Shown here one piece after another: positions 19,532 through 28,557 of a stretch of DNA of 64,000 bases. Position numbers and translations under genes: made by a program. The number at the start of each line of letters is the position of its first letter. Within the stretch, counting starts at the first letter, position 1. Source of the stretch: Reichenbachiella sp. (lineage in GTDB: Bacteria > Bacteroidota > Bacteroidia > Cytophagales > Cyclobacteriaceae); NCBI RefSeq assembly GCF_033344935.1, contig NZ_JAWPMM010000001.1, positions 2,962,001-3,026,000 on the forward strand, read 5' to 3'. The notes beneath the pieces were generated by a model, which saw only the letters and a program-made list of their open reading frames with translations, searched no databases and had not been told where the DNA came from.

Positions 19532-20512
19532 TTAATGGCTCTCAAAGTACCATTTGACAGTTTCTCTTAATCCCGACTGAAAATTAAATTTGGGATCATA
19601 GCCCAAAAGATTTTTCGCCTTATCAACGCTGGCTAATGAATGGGGAATATCTCCTTGTCTTTCGGGCCCATGAATAATTTCAATATTATTGATAGCAGGG
19701 TCATACTCACTAAGATATTTCTGTAACCAATTGGTCAAGTCATTGAGGGTGTTTCGTTCCCCATATGCCGTGTTGTAGACTTGATTCAATGCCGCTTCAT
19801 TAGTCGTGCCTAGCGCCAAAAGATTCATTTGAATCACGTTGTCAATGTATGTGAAGTCTCTAGAATATGCGCCATCTCCGTTGATTATCGGCGATTCATG
19901 CTTCATGAGAGTTTTAATGAACTTTGGTATTACAGCTGCATATGCACCATCCGGATCTTGTTTTTTTCCGAAAACGTTGAAGTATCGTAAACCAATTGAA
20001 TTCAATCCATAGGTTTTGTGAAAAATTTCCGCATAAAGCTCATTGACATACTTAGTTATGGCATAAGGTGACAAAGGCTTCCCAATGTTTGGTTCAACTT
20101 TGGGCAGCTTCTCCGAATCTCCATAAGTAGAAGAGCTGGCCGCATATATGAAGCGTTGAACTTTTGACTCTTTCGCAGCTACCAACATATTCAAAAAACC
20201 AGAGACATTGACTTCGTTAGTAATAATAGGGTCATTGATAGACCTAGGTACTGAACCCAGCGCCGCTTGATGCAAAACAAAATCTACATCCATAACTGCC
20301 GCATGGCAAACAGCCAAATCCCTGATATCCCCTTCGATCAGAGTAAATCCAGCATCTTTGATAAATGGCTCTATATTCTCCCTTTTTCCAGTAGAAAAAT
20401 TATCGAGACAAACCACCTGATTATCTAAGTCCAAGAGTTTTTCACAAAGGTTGGAACCAATAAAACCGGCACCACCAGTCACCAATATTTTCTTACCACT
20501 CACAAAATCCAT
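19532..20512 (-). CDS. NAD-dependent nucleotide-sugar 4-epimerase (WbpP-like)
   Basis: Extended SDR epimerase of 326 residues, interconverting UDP-GlcNAc/UDP-GalNAc or the corresponding uronates for surface polysaccharide synthesis. It has the NAD loop GGAGFIGS (13-20), the SSSTYG segment (126-131) and the catalytic Y150-x3-K154 in SPYAITK. The LRYFNVFGKKQDP segment and the substrate-binding region GAYAAVIPKFI resemble the WbpP/TviC subgroup more than GalE; this choice is by eye. No glycosyltransferase is adjacent; a GT2 gene lies about 15 kb away. It is followed on the same strand by the cNMP/AlbA_2 gene. Confidence 0.87.
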   Translation of the reverse strand: MDFVSGKKILVTGGAGFIGSNLCEKLLDLDNQVVCLDNFSTGKRENIEPFIKDAGFTLIEGDIRDLAVCHAAVMDVDFVLHQAALGSVPRSINDPIITNEVNVSGFLNMLVAAKESKVQRFIYAASSSTYGDSEKLPKVEPNIGKPLSPYAITKYVNELYAEIFHKTYGLNSIGLRYFNVFGKKQDPDGAYAAVIPKFIKTLMKHESPIINGDGAYSRDFTYIDNVIQMNLLALGTTNEAALNQVYNTAYGERNTLNDLTNWLQKYLSEYDPAINNIEIIHGPERQGDIPHSLASVDKAKNLLGYDPKFNFQSGLRETVKWYFESH

Positions 20513-20833
20513 AGTCGCAAATTAAAAGGAATATTATCAGATAGACCGAATTAAAAGACATACTAATCATAAGAATAATTGCGGCATTGATCGAAAAATA
20601 TTGATATATAGCCAATAAATCATTCACTTAGCAAAAGAATCAACTTCATATTCAATAATTATCAAAACAAATGAGGGTAACCCTCCCAATCGTTGTTTAT
20701 AAAATATCTTGCTCACGACATAATAATGGTATCATTATTGAGTTTTAAAAATGTGTTATGAATAGGTCTCATCGGAGACCAACAGTTTGTGTCGATCGGT
20801 GGGTCGGCCTTTGAAATAAAAAATGTTAAGCAG
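20513..20833. other. AT-rich divergent intergenic region with small hairpins
   Basis: This 321-bp region separates the minus-strand epimerase from the plus-strand secreted protein. It holds three short inverted repeats: GAGGGT-A-ACCCTC (20673-20685), AATAATG-GTAT-CATTATT (20722-20739) and GGTCTC-ATCG-GAGACC (20765-20780). None is followed by a T tract, so they are not terminators. I see no convincing coding sequence. Confidence 0.5.
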
Positions 20834-21283
20834 ATGAAAAAACTATTAACCGTGCTATTGGTTGGTGCTCTAGGAGCTACAGCGACCGCCCAGGAAATTA
20901 ATTCCTATACCCAGCACAAAATCAATCAGGGTGTCAGTATAGATGTCAAAAAGATTAATCGTGTAGAAAAATACGGCTGGGACAATTTTGAAGTTACCTA
21001 TCGATTGAAAAACAATACAGAGTTTGACTTATTCAAAGTAGATCTGACTTTGTATCTAGTAGACAAAAATGATCGACAGGTAGGCGTAGTAGAAATTCAT
21101 GATTTTAAAGTTCCTAAAAAATCTGACGCAGAATATCACTATGTTGATCTTCACTCTCCGTACGTCAATGAAAAATTTGACAAAATTGTAGTGGTAAAAA
21201 ACAATTTAGAAATTATGGTGGAAACACCTGAGGCAGTAAGCATTGCGAAAATCAATTGCGAACCAGCTTTCAGCATGAAATAA
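20834..21283 (+). CDS. Small secreted protein with a beta-sandwich-like domain, unknown function
   Basis: A 149-residue protein with a signal peptide (MKKLLTVLLVGALGATATAQ); the frame is open from 20789, but the ATG at 20834 gives the clean signal and is preferred. The mature part has alternating beta strands with the pattern VTYRLKNNTEFDLFKVDLTLYLVDKND, similar to the FxLYD-type domain that describes how a peptide bond or extracytoplasmic partner is recognised; I do not claim a family match. One cysteine is present near the C-terminus (INCEPAF). It stands alone, with its own terminator and a 5' region containing several small hairpins. Confidence 0.75.
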   Translation: MKKLLTVLLVGALGATATAQEINSYTQHKINQGVSIDVKKINRVEKYGWDNFEVTYRLKNNTEFDLFKVDLTLYLVDKNDRQVGVVEIHDFKVPKKSDAEYHYVDLHSPYVNEKFDKIVVVKNNLEIMVETPEAVSIAKINCEPAFSMK

Positions 21284-21308
21284 GAATTAAGATATTAAAC
21301 AGGTAATA

Positions 21309-21340
21309 AAGAGGGTCACTCATTGAGTTGCCCTCTTTTT
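21309..21340 (+). terminator. Terminator after the small secreted protein
   Basis: The stem AAGAGGG / CCCTCTT, with a two-base internal mismatch and an inner ACTC/GAGT stem, is followed by TTTTTGTTTT. The radical SAM gene begins 50 bp on. Confidence 0.85.
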
Positions 21341-21389
21341 GTTTTATGATGCTGGTATTTCAAAGACAATAGCGAACTTTACGTCCAAG

Positions 21390-23594
21390 ATGGCATCCAA
21401 AATTCATACACTACTTGTTACTCCCCCTTTCACCCAACTCAACACCCCTTACCCCGCAACTGCGTATCTCAAAGGCTATCTAAATACGATTAATGCTACA
21501 TCAGTACAAGTTGATTTGGGAATTGAAGTTATTCTGTCTCTGTTTACAAAAGACGGTCTATCTCGATTGTTTCAAACCATTGCTAATGTTGAAATAGCGC
21601 TTGAATCTAATGAGCAGAGAATAGTCTCTTTAATGGAAGAATATTTGGCTACCATCGAACCTGTAATATCTTTTCTGCAAAACAAAAACCCAACACTTGC
21701 CTACTCCATTGCTGAAAGAGACTATCTGCCCGAAGCTTCAAGGTTCAGGCAATTAGATGATTTGGATTGGGCTTTTGGCAATCTGGGCATTCAGGATAAG
21801 GCCAGGCATCTGGCTACTTTGTATTTGGAGGACCTAGCTGATTTGATTAAAAATACCATTGATCCTTTTTTTGGATTTAGTCGATATGCGGAGCGTTTGA
21901 GTCTTTCAGCAGAATCGTTTGACCCACTCTACGAATCACTCAATCAAGAACCCTCATTTACAGATGACATACTATTTGATTGTTTGAAACAAAAACTAGA
22001 GCAACACAAACCTACCTTAGTCTGTCTATCCGTACCCTTTCCTGGAAATCTATATGGAGCACTGCGTTGCGGGCAGTTCATAAAAGAGCATTACCCAGAC
22101 ACCAAAGTGGCTATGGGTGGAGGCTACCCAAATACTGAACTGAGAAATTTGAAAGACGTCCGTCTTTTTGAATTTATTGATTTCATTACTTTGGATGATG
22201 GCGAAAGACCTGCGCAATTGCTATTAGAGCATCTAGAAGGTAAGATTTCCCTTGAACATCTAAAAAGAACACTTACTGAACAAAATGGAAAAATAGAATA
22301 CCTCAATGGAGCTAAGCTTCCCGATGTACCATTTAGCCAAACGGGTACACCCAGTTACGAAGGGTTAGAACTTGACAAGTACCTTTCGGTAATCGAAATT
22401 ACAAACCCTATGCACCGCTTGTGGAGCGACGGTCGATGGAACAAATTGACCATGGCACATGGATGCTACTGGAAAAAATGCACGTTTTGCGATATTTCAC
22501 TCGACTACATAAAAAACTATGAGCCCATCAGCGCATCGATCATCTGTGACAGAATGGAAGACCAGATCAATCAGACCGGTGAAACCGGTTTTCACTTTGT
22601 AGATGAGGCGGCTCCTCCCGCACTCATGAGAGAAGTTGCTATTGAAATCCTACGAAGAAAAATGAAGGTCACCTGGTGGACTAACATCAGGTTTGAAAAG
22701 AGATTTACGCCAGATTTATGTCGGCTATTAAAAGCTTCAGGTTGTATTGCTGTATCAGGGGGTCTTGAGGTGGCCTCAGATCGATTACTTGAACAAATTC
22801 AAAAAGGTGTAACTGTAGCGCAAGTGGCACAAGTAACTGATAACTTCACGGCAAGTGGCATTATGGTACATGCTTATTTGATGTATGGATTTCCTACTCA
22901 AACAGAACAAGAAACCGTAGATTCTCTTGAAATGGTTCGCCAGTTGTTTGAACTGGGCGTTATCCAGTCCGGTTTTTGGCATCAGTTTGCTATGACTGCC
23001 CATAGTCCAGTTGGCATGAACCCCGAGGCTTTTGGTGCAAAATCACTTTTAGCGGAAACTGGAAGTTTTGCACACAACGATATCCCGCATGAGGATACGC
23101 AGGGTACGGATCATGCGATTTTTAGTGAAGGCCTAAGAAAATCATTGTTCAACTACATGCATGGTGCATGTTTTGATTTTCCACTACAAGAATGGTTTGA
23201 TTTTGAAATTCCGGAAACCACCATTTCTCCTTATCAGATTGAAATGGCCATTCAGAATAATCCAGGCACTCAAGCCAGCGACAACAACAAACTACTTTGG
23301 ACTCTCCCAATTCCGGCAGCTTCATTTTACACCAAAAAGCAAAAAGGAAAAACATCAGAAAAGTGTAAGTTTCTAATTCACACCAATCAAGCTTCTGAAA
23401 CAGCCATTTTTAGTAAATCACAAGGTGAAGTATTGAACAAACTTTTTCCAAGCCTAACACTCAACAATGAAGTTTCAATCACACTAGGCAAATTTCGCGA
23501 GGCTTACGAATCCAACAATTCAGAAAGTTTTGATAAGCTGACAAAATCTCAAGGCTGGCAGACCTTACGAAAAACGGGATTGTTGATTGTTTAA
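21390..23594 (+). CDS. B12-binding-like radical SAM protein with CX4CX2C cluster motif
   Basis: A 734-residue radical SAM enzyme of unknown substrate. The N-terminal half (about residues 1-300) resembles a cobalamin-binding fold (LLVTPPFTQLNTPYPATAYLKGYL at the start, then KVAMGGGYPN) but lacks the DxHxxG motif, so cobalamin is not coordinated in the usual way. The Fe-S ligands are C359, C364 and C367 (GCYWKKCTFCD), spaced CX4CX2C rather than the canonical CX3CX2C. The radical SAM barrel continues with FVDEAAPPALM, then AVSGGLEVASDRLL and MYGFPTQTEQE. The frame opens at 21339; the ATG at 21390 (MASKIHTLLVTPPF) starts the domain directly and is preferred. It ends convergently, overlapping the histidine kinase by 4 bp. 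No precursor peptide or partner is adjacent. Confidence 0.83.
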   Translation: MASKIHTLLVTPPFTQLNTPYPATAYLKGYLNTINATSVQVDLGIEVILSLFTKDGLSRLFQTIANVEIALESNEQRIVSLMEEYLATIEPVISFLQNKNPTLAYSIAERDYLPEASRFRQLDDLDWAFGNLGIQDKARHLATLYLEDLADLIKNTIDPFFGFSRYAERLSLSAESFDPLYESLNQEPSFTDDILFDCLKQKLEQHKPTLVCLSVPFPGNLYGALRCGQFIKEHYPDTKVAMGGGYPNTELRNLKDVRLFEFIDFITLDDGERPAQLLLEHLEGKISLEHLKRTLTEQNGKIEYLNGAKLPDVPFSQTGTPSYEGLELDKYLSVIEITNPMHRLWSDGRWNKLTMAHGCYWKKCTFCDISLDYIKNYEPISASIICDRMEDQINQTGETGFHFVDEAAPPALMREVAIEILRRKMKVTWWTNIRFEKRFTPDLCRLLKASGCIAVSGGLEVASDRLLEQIQKGVTVAQVAQVTDNFTASGIMVHAYLMYGFPTQTEQETVDSLEMVRQLFELGVIQSGFWHQFAMTAHSPVGMNPEAFGAKSLLAETGSFAHNDIPHEDTQGTDHAIFSEGLRKSLFNYMHGACFDFPLQEWFDFEIPETTISPYQIEMAIQNNPGTQASDNNKLLWTLPIPAASFYTKKQKGKTSEKCKFLIHTNQASETAIFSKSQGEVLNKLFPSLTLNNEVSITLGKFREAYESNNSESFDKLTKSQGWQTLRKTGLLIV

Positions 23595-25903
23595 TCGACT
23601 TGAATAAGGTTAGGTATTGAAACCACAAAGGTACTTCCCTCTCCTTCCTTTGAGTCCACCTTTATATTTCCTTCCAGTTTGGTCACTGCTTCTTTTACAA
23701 TAAATAAACCCAAACCTGTCCCGGTCGCATAGTTGGTCGCACGGTAGAACATATTGAAGACTCTACTCAGGTAGCCTTTTTCGATACCAATTCCATTGTC
23801 TTCTATCACTATCACTAATTTCTCTTCATCGATATCGACTACTATATTTATAAAACCATTTTCTTCCTTTTTGGAATATTTGATGGCGTTAGAAAGTAGG
23901 TTATTGAAAATGACTTGCAGGTTGTGTTTATCATTGACGAATTCAGAAGTAGCATCTATCTTAATAGTCTTTTCTACATGATCATAATTTTCCATGAATT
24001 GCATGCCTTTCAGAATATTATTGATCATTTCTTCTATTGAAATCACATCTTTTGTGAGTCCTAATTTGGCTACCTTCCTGTAGGTAATGATGTCCAGAAT
24101 GATGCTATCCAATTGCTTGAGTTGGCCCTTCATGATGCCCAAAAGTTCGCGTTGTTCTTCGTCTTTTACTCTGACATCCAATAAACTTTCCAAACCTAAC
24201 AACGAGGCAATTGGTGCGCGAAGATCATGTGAAGTTCTATACACCAGCTGATCCATCTCAGAATTCGTCTTGATGAGATTTTGACTCATCTCTTTAAGAA
24301 TGGTAATATTCGTAATAACCCCGTCTATCAATTGCTCTTCCCCATCTACAGTCAAAGTGCAATCTAAAAGACCCCAAAATGTAGTTCCGTCTGTTTTCTT
24401 AAAGTGTACCTCCTTATTTTCCACGGAACCATTTTGCAGAATTTCATTATAAATCTTGAGGTGCATGTGCTTGAACACATGAAAATTTTGCAGGTCCACC
24501 ACTTTCTCTCCAGGTGGTTCAACACCAAACAAATCGAGCAAAGCACTATTCGAATACAAAAAACCTCGACTCACACTGTACCTAAAGATGCCATCTTTAA
24601 TGTTTTCATTGATGGTCTGAATTAGCCTTTCCCGCTCTTCCAACTTCAATGAAACCATTTTTTCATCGGTGATATCACGAATAAATGCTGTTACACCTAT
24701 TATCTCACCATCAATGGAATACAACGGAGAATAGAACTTATCCAGATAGCTGATTGAGCCATCTTTCTTGTTTCTATATTTTTCCAAAACAGCAAAATCA
24801 GAGCCTTTCAATGCCATTTCAAAACTCATTCGATATTCTTCCCTCTCGGCTTCATCGTCTACAAAATCAAGCACGTTCATCCCGATTTCAATGTCCACGT
24901 TAAAATCATCTTTGATAATTCTTGCATGATTTTTATTGAATGACCTATAGCAAAACTCATTATCTATGGAGTAGGCCATTAGATCTTTCGGACTTTCAAG
25001 AATTTGTTTTAGGTATTGTTCCTTTTCACTTACGTCCTTTAGATTTCTTAACTCAGAAATTTTCAACGCAGCAATAGCAGCGATTGCCTCTAGAAAATCC
25101 TTGTGTTTGATATTGTAAAAGCCAAATTCAGGAGACTCACTATCAATCACTCCAATCACTTTGTCTTGAAACAGGATAGGTACGCTAATTTCACTCAAGG
25201 CAACATAGGCATCCTCTACATAATCCTTGTCTTTTGTGAGGTCGTCTACCAAAATTGTTTTCTTCAGTTGAGCACATTTACCTACGATACCCTCACCTAC
25301 TTTCAGGCTAATAGGTGACAAAACGACTCTTCCTTTTCCTTTAGCCCCATAAGCGGCTTTTTGAGCCAATTGTTGATCATTTTCATTATAGATATAAATC
25401 ACACAATCGCTCAGAGATAGCAACCTGGCACATTCTTGGGCAAGTTCCCATAAGATAGCTTGCTCGCTATTTAATTTGGAAATGGAGAGTGTCAGCTGTT
25501 GTATGTTTTGGTAATGTTTTACACCTCGAGCCAACAGATTGCTACTTATATAATTCTCACCGATGGGAGTAATATGAGCACTTATACCAATTACATTCCC
25601 TTTATCATCAAAAATGGGAGATTTTGAAGTTCTTGCTTGATCAATTTTGTAAGATGACTTACTTCTAAAATCATAAAAATTCTCTTGTGGTTGTTTGGAG
25701 GCCAATACTTTCTGATCCTCCAATCCAAGCAATTCAAAATCTTTATATTCAGAATCGATATTAGCCAGTTTATTTTTAAGCAAAATAGATTCTTCTATTT
25801 CGAAAAGGTCAAGCATGGCCCTATTGGCATAAGTCACTAAACCTTTGTCATTGGTCAAATAAATAGCATCTGACATAGCATCCAAGGCGGATCTATAGGT
25901 CAA
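23591..25903 (-). CDS. PAS/GAF multi-sensor histidine kinase
   Basis: Soluble sensor kinase of about 770 residues: a PAS domain (about 1-115), a GAF domain (about 135-290, with SVPILFQDKVIGVIDSES), two more PAS domains (about 310-430 and 435-545), then HisKA with phospho-acceptor H559 (TSHDLRAPIASL) and a HATPase domain (N-box NNLLSNAIKYS, DNGIGIEKG, TGTGLGLFIVKEA). No membrane helix is visible, so it senses a cytoplasmic signal. The start is uncertain: TTG at 25903, or ATG at 25876 (MSDAIYLTNDKG), which begins exactly at the first PAS domain. No response regulator is adjacent, so it is an orphan kinase. The 3' end overlaps the convergent radical SAM gene by 4 bp. Confidence 0.92.
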   Translation of the reverse strand: MTYRSALDAMSDAIYLTNDKGLVTYANRAMLDLFEIEESILLKNKLANIDSEYKDFELLGLEDQKVLASKQPQENFYDFRSKSSYKIDQARTSKSPIFDDKGNVIGISAHITPIGENYISSNLLARGVKHYQNIQQLTLSISKLNSEQAILWELAQECARLLSLSDCVIYIYNENDQQLAQKAAYGAKGKGRVVLSPISLKVGEGIVGKCAQLKKTILVDDLTKDKDYVEDAYVALSEISVPILFQDKVIGVIDSESPEFGFYNIKHKDFLEAIAAIAALKISELRNLKDVSEKEQYLKQILESPKDLMAYSIDNEFCYRSFNKNHARIIKDDFNVDIEIGMNVLDFVDDEAEREEYRMSFEMALKGSDFAVLEKYRNKKDGSISYLDKFYSPLYSIDGEIIGVTAFIRDITDEKMVSLKLEERERLIQTINENIKDGIFRYSVSRGFLYSNSALLDLFGVEPPGEKVVDLQNFHVFKHMHLKIYNEILQNGSVENKEVHFKKTDGTTFWGLLDCTLTVDGEEQLIDGVITNITILKEMSQNLIKTNSEMDQLVYRTSHDLRAPIASLLGLESLLDVRVKDEEQRELLGIMKGQLKQLDSIILDIITYRKVAKLGLTKDVISIEEMINNILKGMQFMENYDHVEKTIKIDATSEFVNDKHNLQVIFNNLLSNAIKYSKKEENGFINIVVDIDEEKLVIVIEDNGIGIEKGYLSRVFNMFYRATNYATGTGLGLFIVKEAVTKLEGNIKVDSKEGEGSTFVVSIPNLIQVD

Positions 25904-26243
25904 TTGCTCGTTATATCCATCTACAGTTTGTTGCTTTGAGTTTGGTTTTTTTATGATTGTAAAATTTGGGTAAAATGTTGAAAAGGAGCTTAAACTTAAT
26001 AACGCTCTCCTAAATCTATAATATCAAAAATTTCGAATGGGTTTAGATCAATACAATTGATGGAATACAGGGGGTGGTCAAATAAACCAAAACCCGGCTT
26101 CACCGGGTTTTGGGCTAAGCAAGCATTTTTAAAGATGGATTAAATCTCGCCGGCTAACCGTGCCAACCGTTCAAGGACGGCTTCGGATATTTAAGTTAAT
26201 CATTCTTGAGATCAAGAGCAATCTGTTTGTGAAAATATTTGAG
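25904..26243. other. Intergenic region between phosphatase and histidine kinase
   Basis: This 340-bp stretch lies between two minus-strand genes. It contains the terminator-like hairpin at 26089-26111 and a GC-richer segment around 26148-26190 with imperfect repeats of CCGT/ACGG. I see no tRNA or small gene; the remaining part nearest the kinase should hold its promoter. Confidence 0.5.
26089..26111 (-). terminator. Terminator of the histidine phosphatase gene
   Basis: Perfect 9-bp stem AAAACCCGG / CCGGGTTTT with a CTTCA loop. On the minus strand it is followed by GGTTTATTTG. It lies 133 bp downstream of the phosphatase stop, so it is a plausible rather than certain end point. Confidence 0.55.
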
Positions 26244-26861
26244 CTAGCTACCCAAATGTTTTGTACTTCCGTGCTCGATCACTCGGTATTGTCCTTCACC
26301 ATATTGCAATTGGTACAAACAAAGGTTCGAATGTTGAAATGAATCCATTTTCTCAAGCGGATAGTTTAGCAGCCAACACACCAACATACGCATGGCACGT
26401 CCATGAGTAGCGATCAATACATTTTCTTCGGATTTATTGGCCATAATACAATCCATGGCAGTTTTTTGTCTTTCAACCACTTCTAAGGGAGACTCACCTT
26501 CCCCCACCGCCAGATCTAATTTACCTTCAGCCCAACCTGCAATAGTGTCTAGATAAATTTGATGCATGACTGGATCATAAGGTTGTCCTTCATGTTTGCC
26601 CCAACTGATTTCATCCAATCCGTCATGAGATTCGTAAGGAATTCCCAGATCGATAAATTGCTGTACGGACTCCTTCGTACGTTTCAATCCCGAAACATAA
26701 ACTTTATCAAAAGGTACCTCTTTATAATATTCAAAAAAATCTTCAGCTTGCTTACGACCCGTGGCATTAATAGATGAATCTATCCCCCGTCCTTGTACCT
26801 TATTTTCAAGATTGAAATCAGTCTGACCATGTCGGATGATGTATATATTTTTGGTTTTCAA
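26244..26861 (-). CDS. Histidine phosphatase (phosphoglycerate mutase-like)
   Basis: Phosphatase of the histidine phosphatase superfamily, branch 1, 205 residues. The phospho-acceptor motif is R10-H11-G12 (IIRHGQTDFN), the acid Glu lies in DEISWGKHEGQ, and the second catalytic His is in ATHGRAMRM. These residues form the catalytic pocket of GpmB/CobC-like enzymes; true phosphoglycerate mutases have a longer core, so a small-molecule phosphatase is more likely. The substrate is not identifiable. It is divergent from the menaquinone operon with only 56 bp between the two start codons, so their promoters must overlap. Confidence 0.88.
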   Translation of the reverse strand: MKTKNIYIIRHGQTDFNLENKVQGRGIDSSINATGRKQAEDFFEYYKEVPFDKVYVSGLKRTKESVQQFIDLGIPYESHDGLDEISWGKHEGQPYDPVMHQIYLDTIAGWAEGKLDLAVGEGESPLEVVERQKTAMDCIMANKSEENVLIATHGRAMRMLVCWLLNYPLEKMDSFQHSNLCLYQLQYGEGQYRVIEHGSTKHLGS

Positions 26862-26917
26862 GTGAATTGTCTTTTTGTTTGTATCAGGCGAATATAACCC
26901 ACTAATTGAAAGAAAGA

Positions 26918-27337
26918 ATGTTCCTCCCCACGTTTACCCTCGAAGGTATCAATGCCTTCTCAAAAAACACAATGACAGATCACATTGGTATAGAATTCAC
27001 TGAAATTGGAGAGGATTACGTAAAAGCCACCATGCCGGTAGATAGCCGAACGGTACAACCCTTTCGAATGCTGCATGGAGGGGCTTCAGTGGTTTTAGCA
27101 GAGACGCTAGGAAGCATAGCCGCAACAATGACTGTTGACCCAAATGACAAGTACTGCGTAGGACTCGATATCAACGCTAACCATATTAAATCAGTAAAAA
27201 GTGGATTCGTAGAGGGTACTGCTCGTCCACTTCACGTTGGAAAAAAAACTCAGGTTTGGGAAATAAAAATCACCAATGAGGACCATCAACTCGTATGTGT
27301 AAGTAGAATAACTATGGCCGTGATTGATAAAAAGTAA
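26918..27337 (+). CDS. Hotdog-fold thioesterase, probable DHNA-CoA thioesterase of menaquinone synthesis
   Basis: A 139-residue hotdog protein of the PaaI/YdiI group. The motif LHGGASVVLAETLGSIA has the His-Gly-Gly and the helix Glu used in thioester hydrolysis by YdiI-type enzymes, and VGLDINANHIKSV forms the beta-bulge region. YdiI (MenI) hydrolyses 1,4-dihydroxy-2-naphthoyl-CoA; the position directly before menF and menD supports this role. The frame can start at a TTG (26906), but the ATG at 26918 (MFLPTFTLEG) is preferred. Its stop overlaps the menF start by 1 bp (TAATG), so they are translationally coupled. Confidence 0.85.
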   Translation: MFLPTFTLEGINAFSKNTMTDHIGIEFTEIGEDYVKATMPVDSRTVQPFRMLHGGASVVLAETLGSIAATMTVDPNDKYCVGLDINANHIKSVKSGFVEGTARPLHVGKKTQVWEIKITNEDHQLVCVSRITMAVIDKK

Positions 27338-28554
27338 TGGAAGCAAGCAAACAATCTACTCAAACCACACCTACCACTGCATTTTACGAAAAACTAGAAA
27401 GTTTTTTCAGTGCAGGCATAAAAATGGATTTGCCTTTTGCCATATGGCGCAACCCACGTGAATCTATTATTCAATCCACGCTTCAACTCGATCAGGACAA
27501 CGATGTTCCAGAGGAAATAGAAAATTCCCCAACAGGCTTTCTTGTAAGTCCTTTTGAATCTTCTGAAAATCATGATACACAGTTTATAAAGTCGGACGTA
27601 CTACTTGACAGTGACCTCAATGAAATTCTTTTAAGTCCAGGGTTTAAAGACAAAGAGGGAAAATTTGAAAAATTCGTTCAGCAACTCTCTCAAATTCATG
27701 AAGACCAATCTTTTGACTATCGTGATTTTCTGGAGGCTCCAGCTCCATTCAAAACATCAAAGGATTCTTTTCTCCAATTGGTACAAAAATGTAAAGAGTC
27801 TATCAACGAAGGTTACTATCAAAAAATCGTTCCCTCCAGAAGAGAAAAATTCAGAACTGAGAAAAGTTTCCATCCGGTAAAAGAACTGGCCAAACTATGT
27901 GAAGCCTATGAAAATGCATTCGTGTCACTAGTCTATTTACCAAATCAAGGGTTATGGTTGGGAGCAACTCCTGAGCTTCTTATTTCGGTAGATGAAGAAC
28001 AGAATTTTGAAACTATATCCTTAGCAGGCACACAAGAAATAAGACCAGGCTTTGAACTTGCACAAGTGAGCTGGACACAAAAAGAAATTGAGGAGCAAGC
28101 ACTCGTCAGTCGATATATAATCAATTGTTTTAAAAAAATTAGACTGCGTGAGTTTGATGAATACGGTCCAAAAACGGTCAAGGCAGGAAACCTCATACAT
28201 CTCAAGACTACTTTTAAAGTAAACATGAAGGAGGTTAACTTCCCTCAATTGGGTAGTGTTATGCTCGATTTGTTACATCCCACTTCTGCAGTTTGTGGCA
28301 TGCCAATGATTCCAGCTGCCAAGTTTCTTCAAGAAAATGAGGCCTATGACCGTGCCTATTATAGTGGTTACCTGGGCCCCGTGAACTATGATGGGAAAAC
28401 AGCATTATATGTGAATCTCAGGTGTGCCCAGGTTTATAAGAACGACCTTATTTTGTTTGCCGGAGCAGGTGTAACGGAAGATAGTGATCCAGAAAAAGAA
28501 TGGACTGAAACTGAAATTAAATTTCAAACCTTGCTCAATGTCATTCAAGCCTAA
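27337..28554 (+). CDS. menF: Isochorismate synthase
   Basis: Chorismate-binding enzyme that converts chorismate to isochorismate, the first committed step of menaquinone synthesis. The 405-residue protein has the family pattern in its C-terminal half: KIVPSRRE, SLAGTQEI, HPTSAVCGMP, and the active-site run YDRAYYSGYLGPV, ending in GAGVTEDSDPEKEW, which includes the Mg-binding Glu. The N-terminal 120 residues are divergent, as usual for MenF/EntC. A siderophore role (EntC) is excluded only by context: menD follows after 3 bp and a hotdog thioesterase precedes with a 1-bp overlap. Confidence 0.93.
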   Translation: MEASKQSTQTTPTTAFYEKLESFFSAGIKMDLPFAIWRNPRESIIQSTLQLDQDNDVPEEIENSPTGFLVSPFESSENHDTQFIKSDVLLDSDLNEILLSPGFKDKEGKFEKFVQQLSQIHEDQSFDYRDFLEAPAPFKTSKDSFLQLVQKCKESINEGYYQKIVPSRREKFRTEKSFHPVKELAKLCEAYENAFVSLVYLPNQGLWLGATPELLISVDEEQNFETISLAGTQEIRPGFELAQVSWTQKEIEEQALVSRYIINCFKKIRLREFDEYGPKTVKAGNLIHLKTTFKVNMKEVNFPQLGSVMLDLLHPTSAVCGMPMIPAAKFLQENEAYDRAYYSGYLGPVNYDGKTALYVNLRCAQVYKNDLILFAGAGVTEDSDPEKEWTETEIKFQTLLNVIQA

Positions 28555-28557
28555 CGC

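Noticed and set aside
26160-26342. Plus-strand frame of 60 codons between kinase and phosphatase genes
   Set aside because: It runs into the phosphatase gene on the other strand, has no domain, and starts inside a hairpin-rich intergenic segment.
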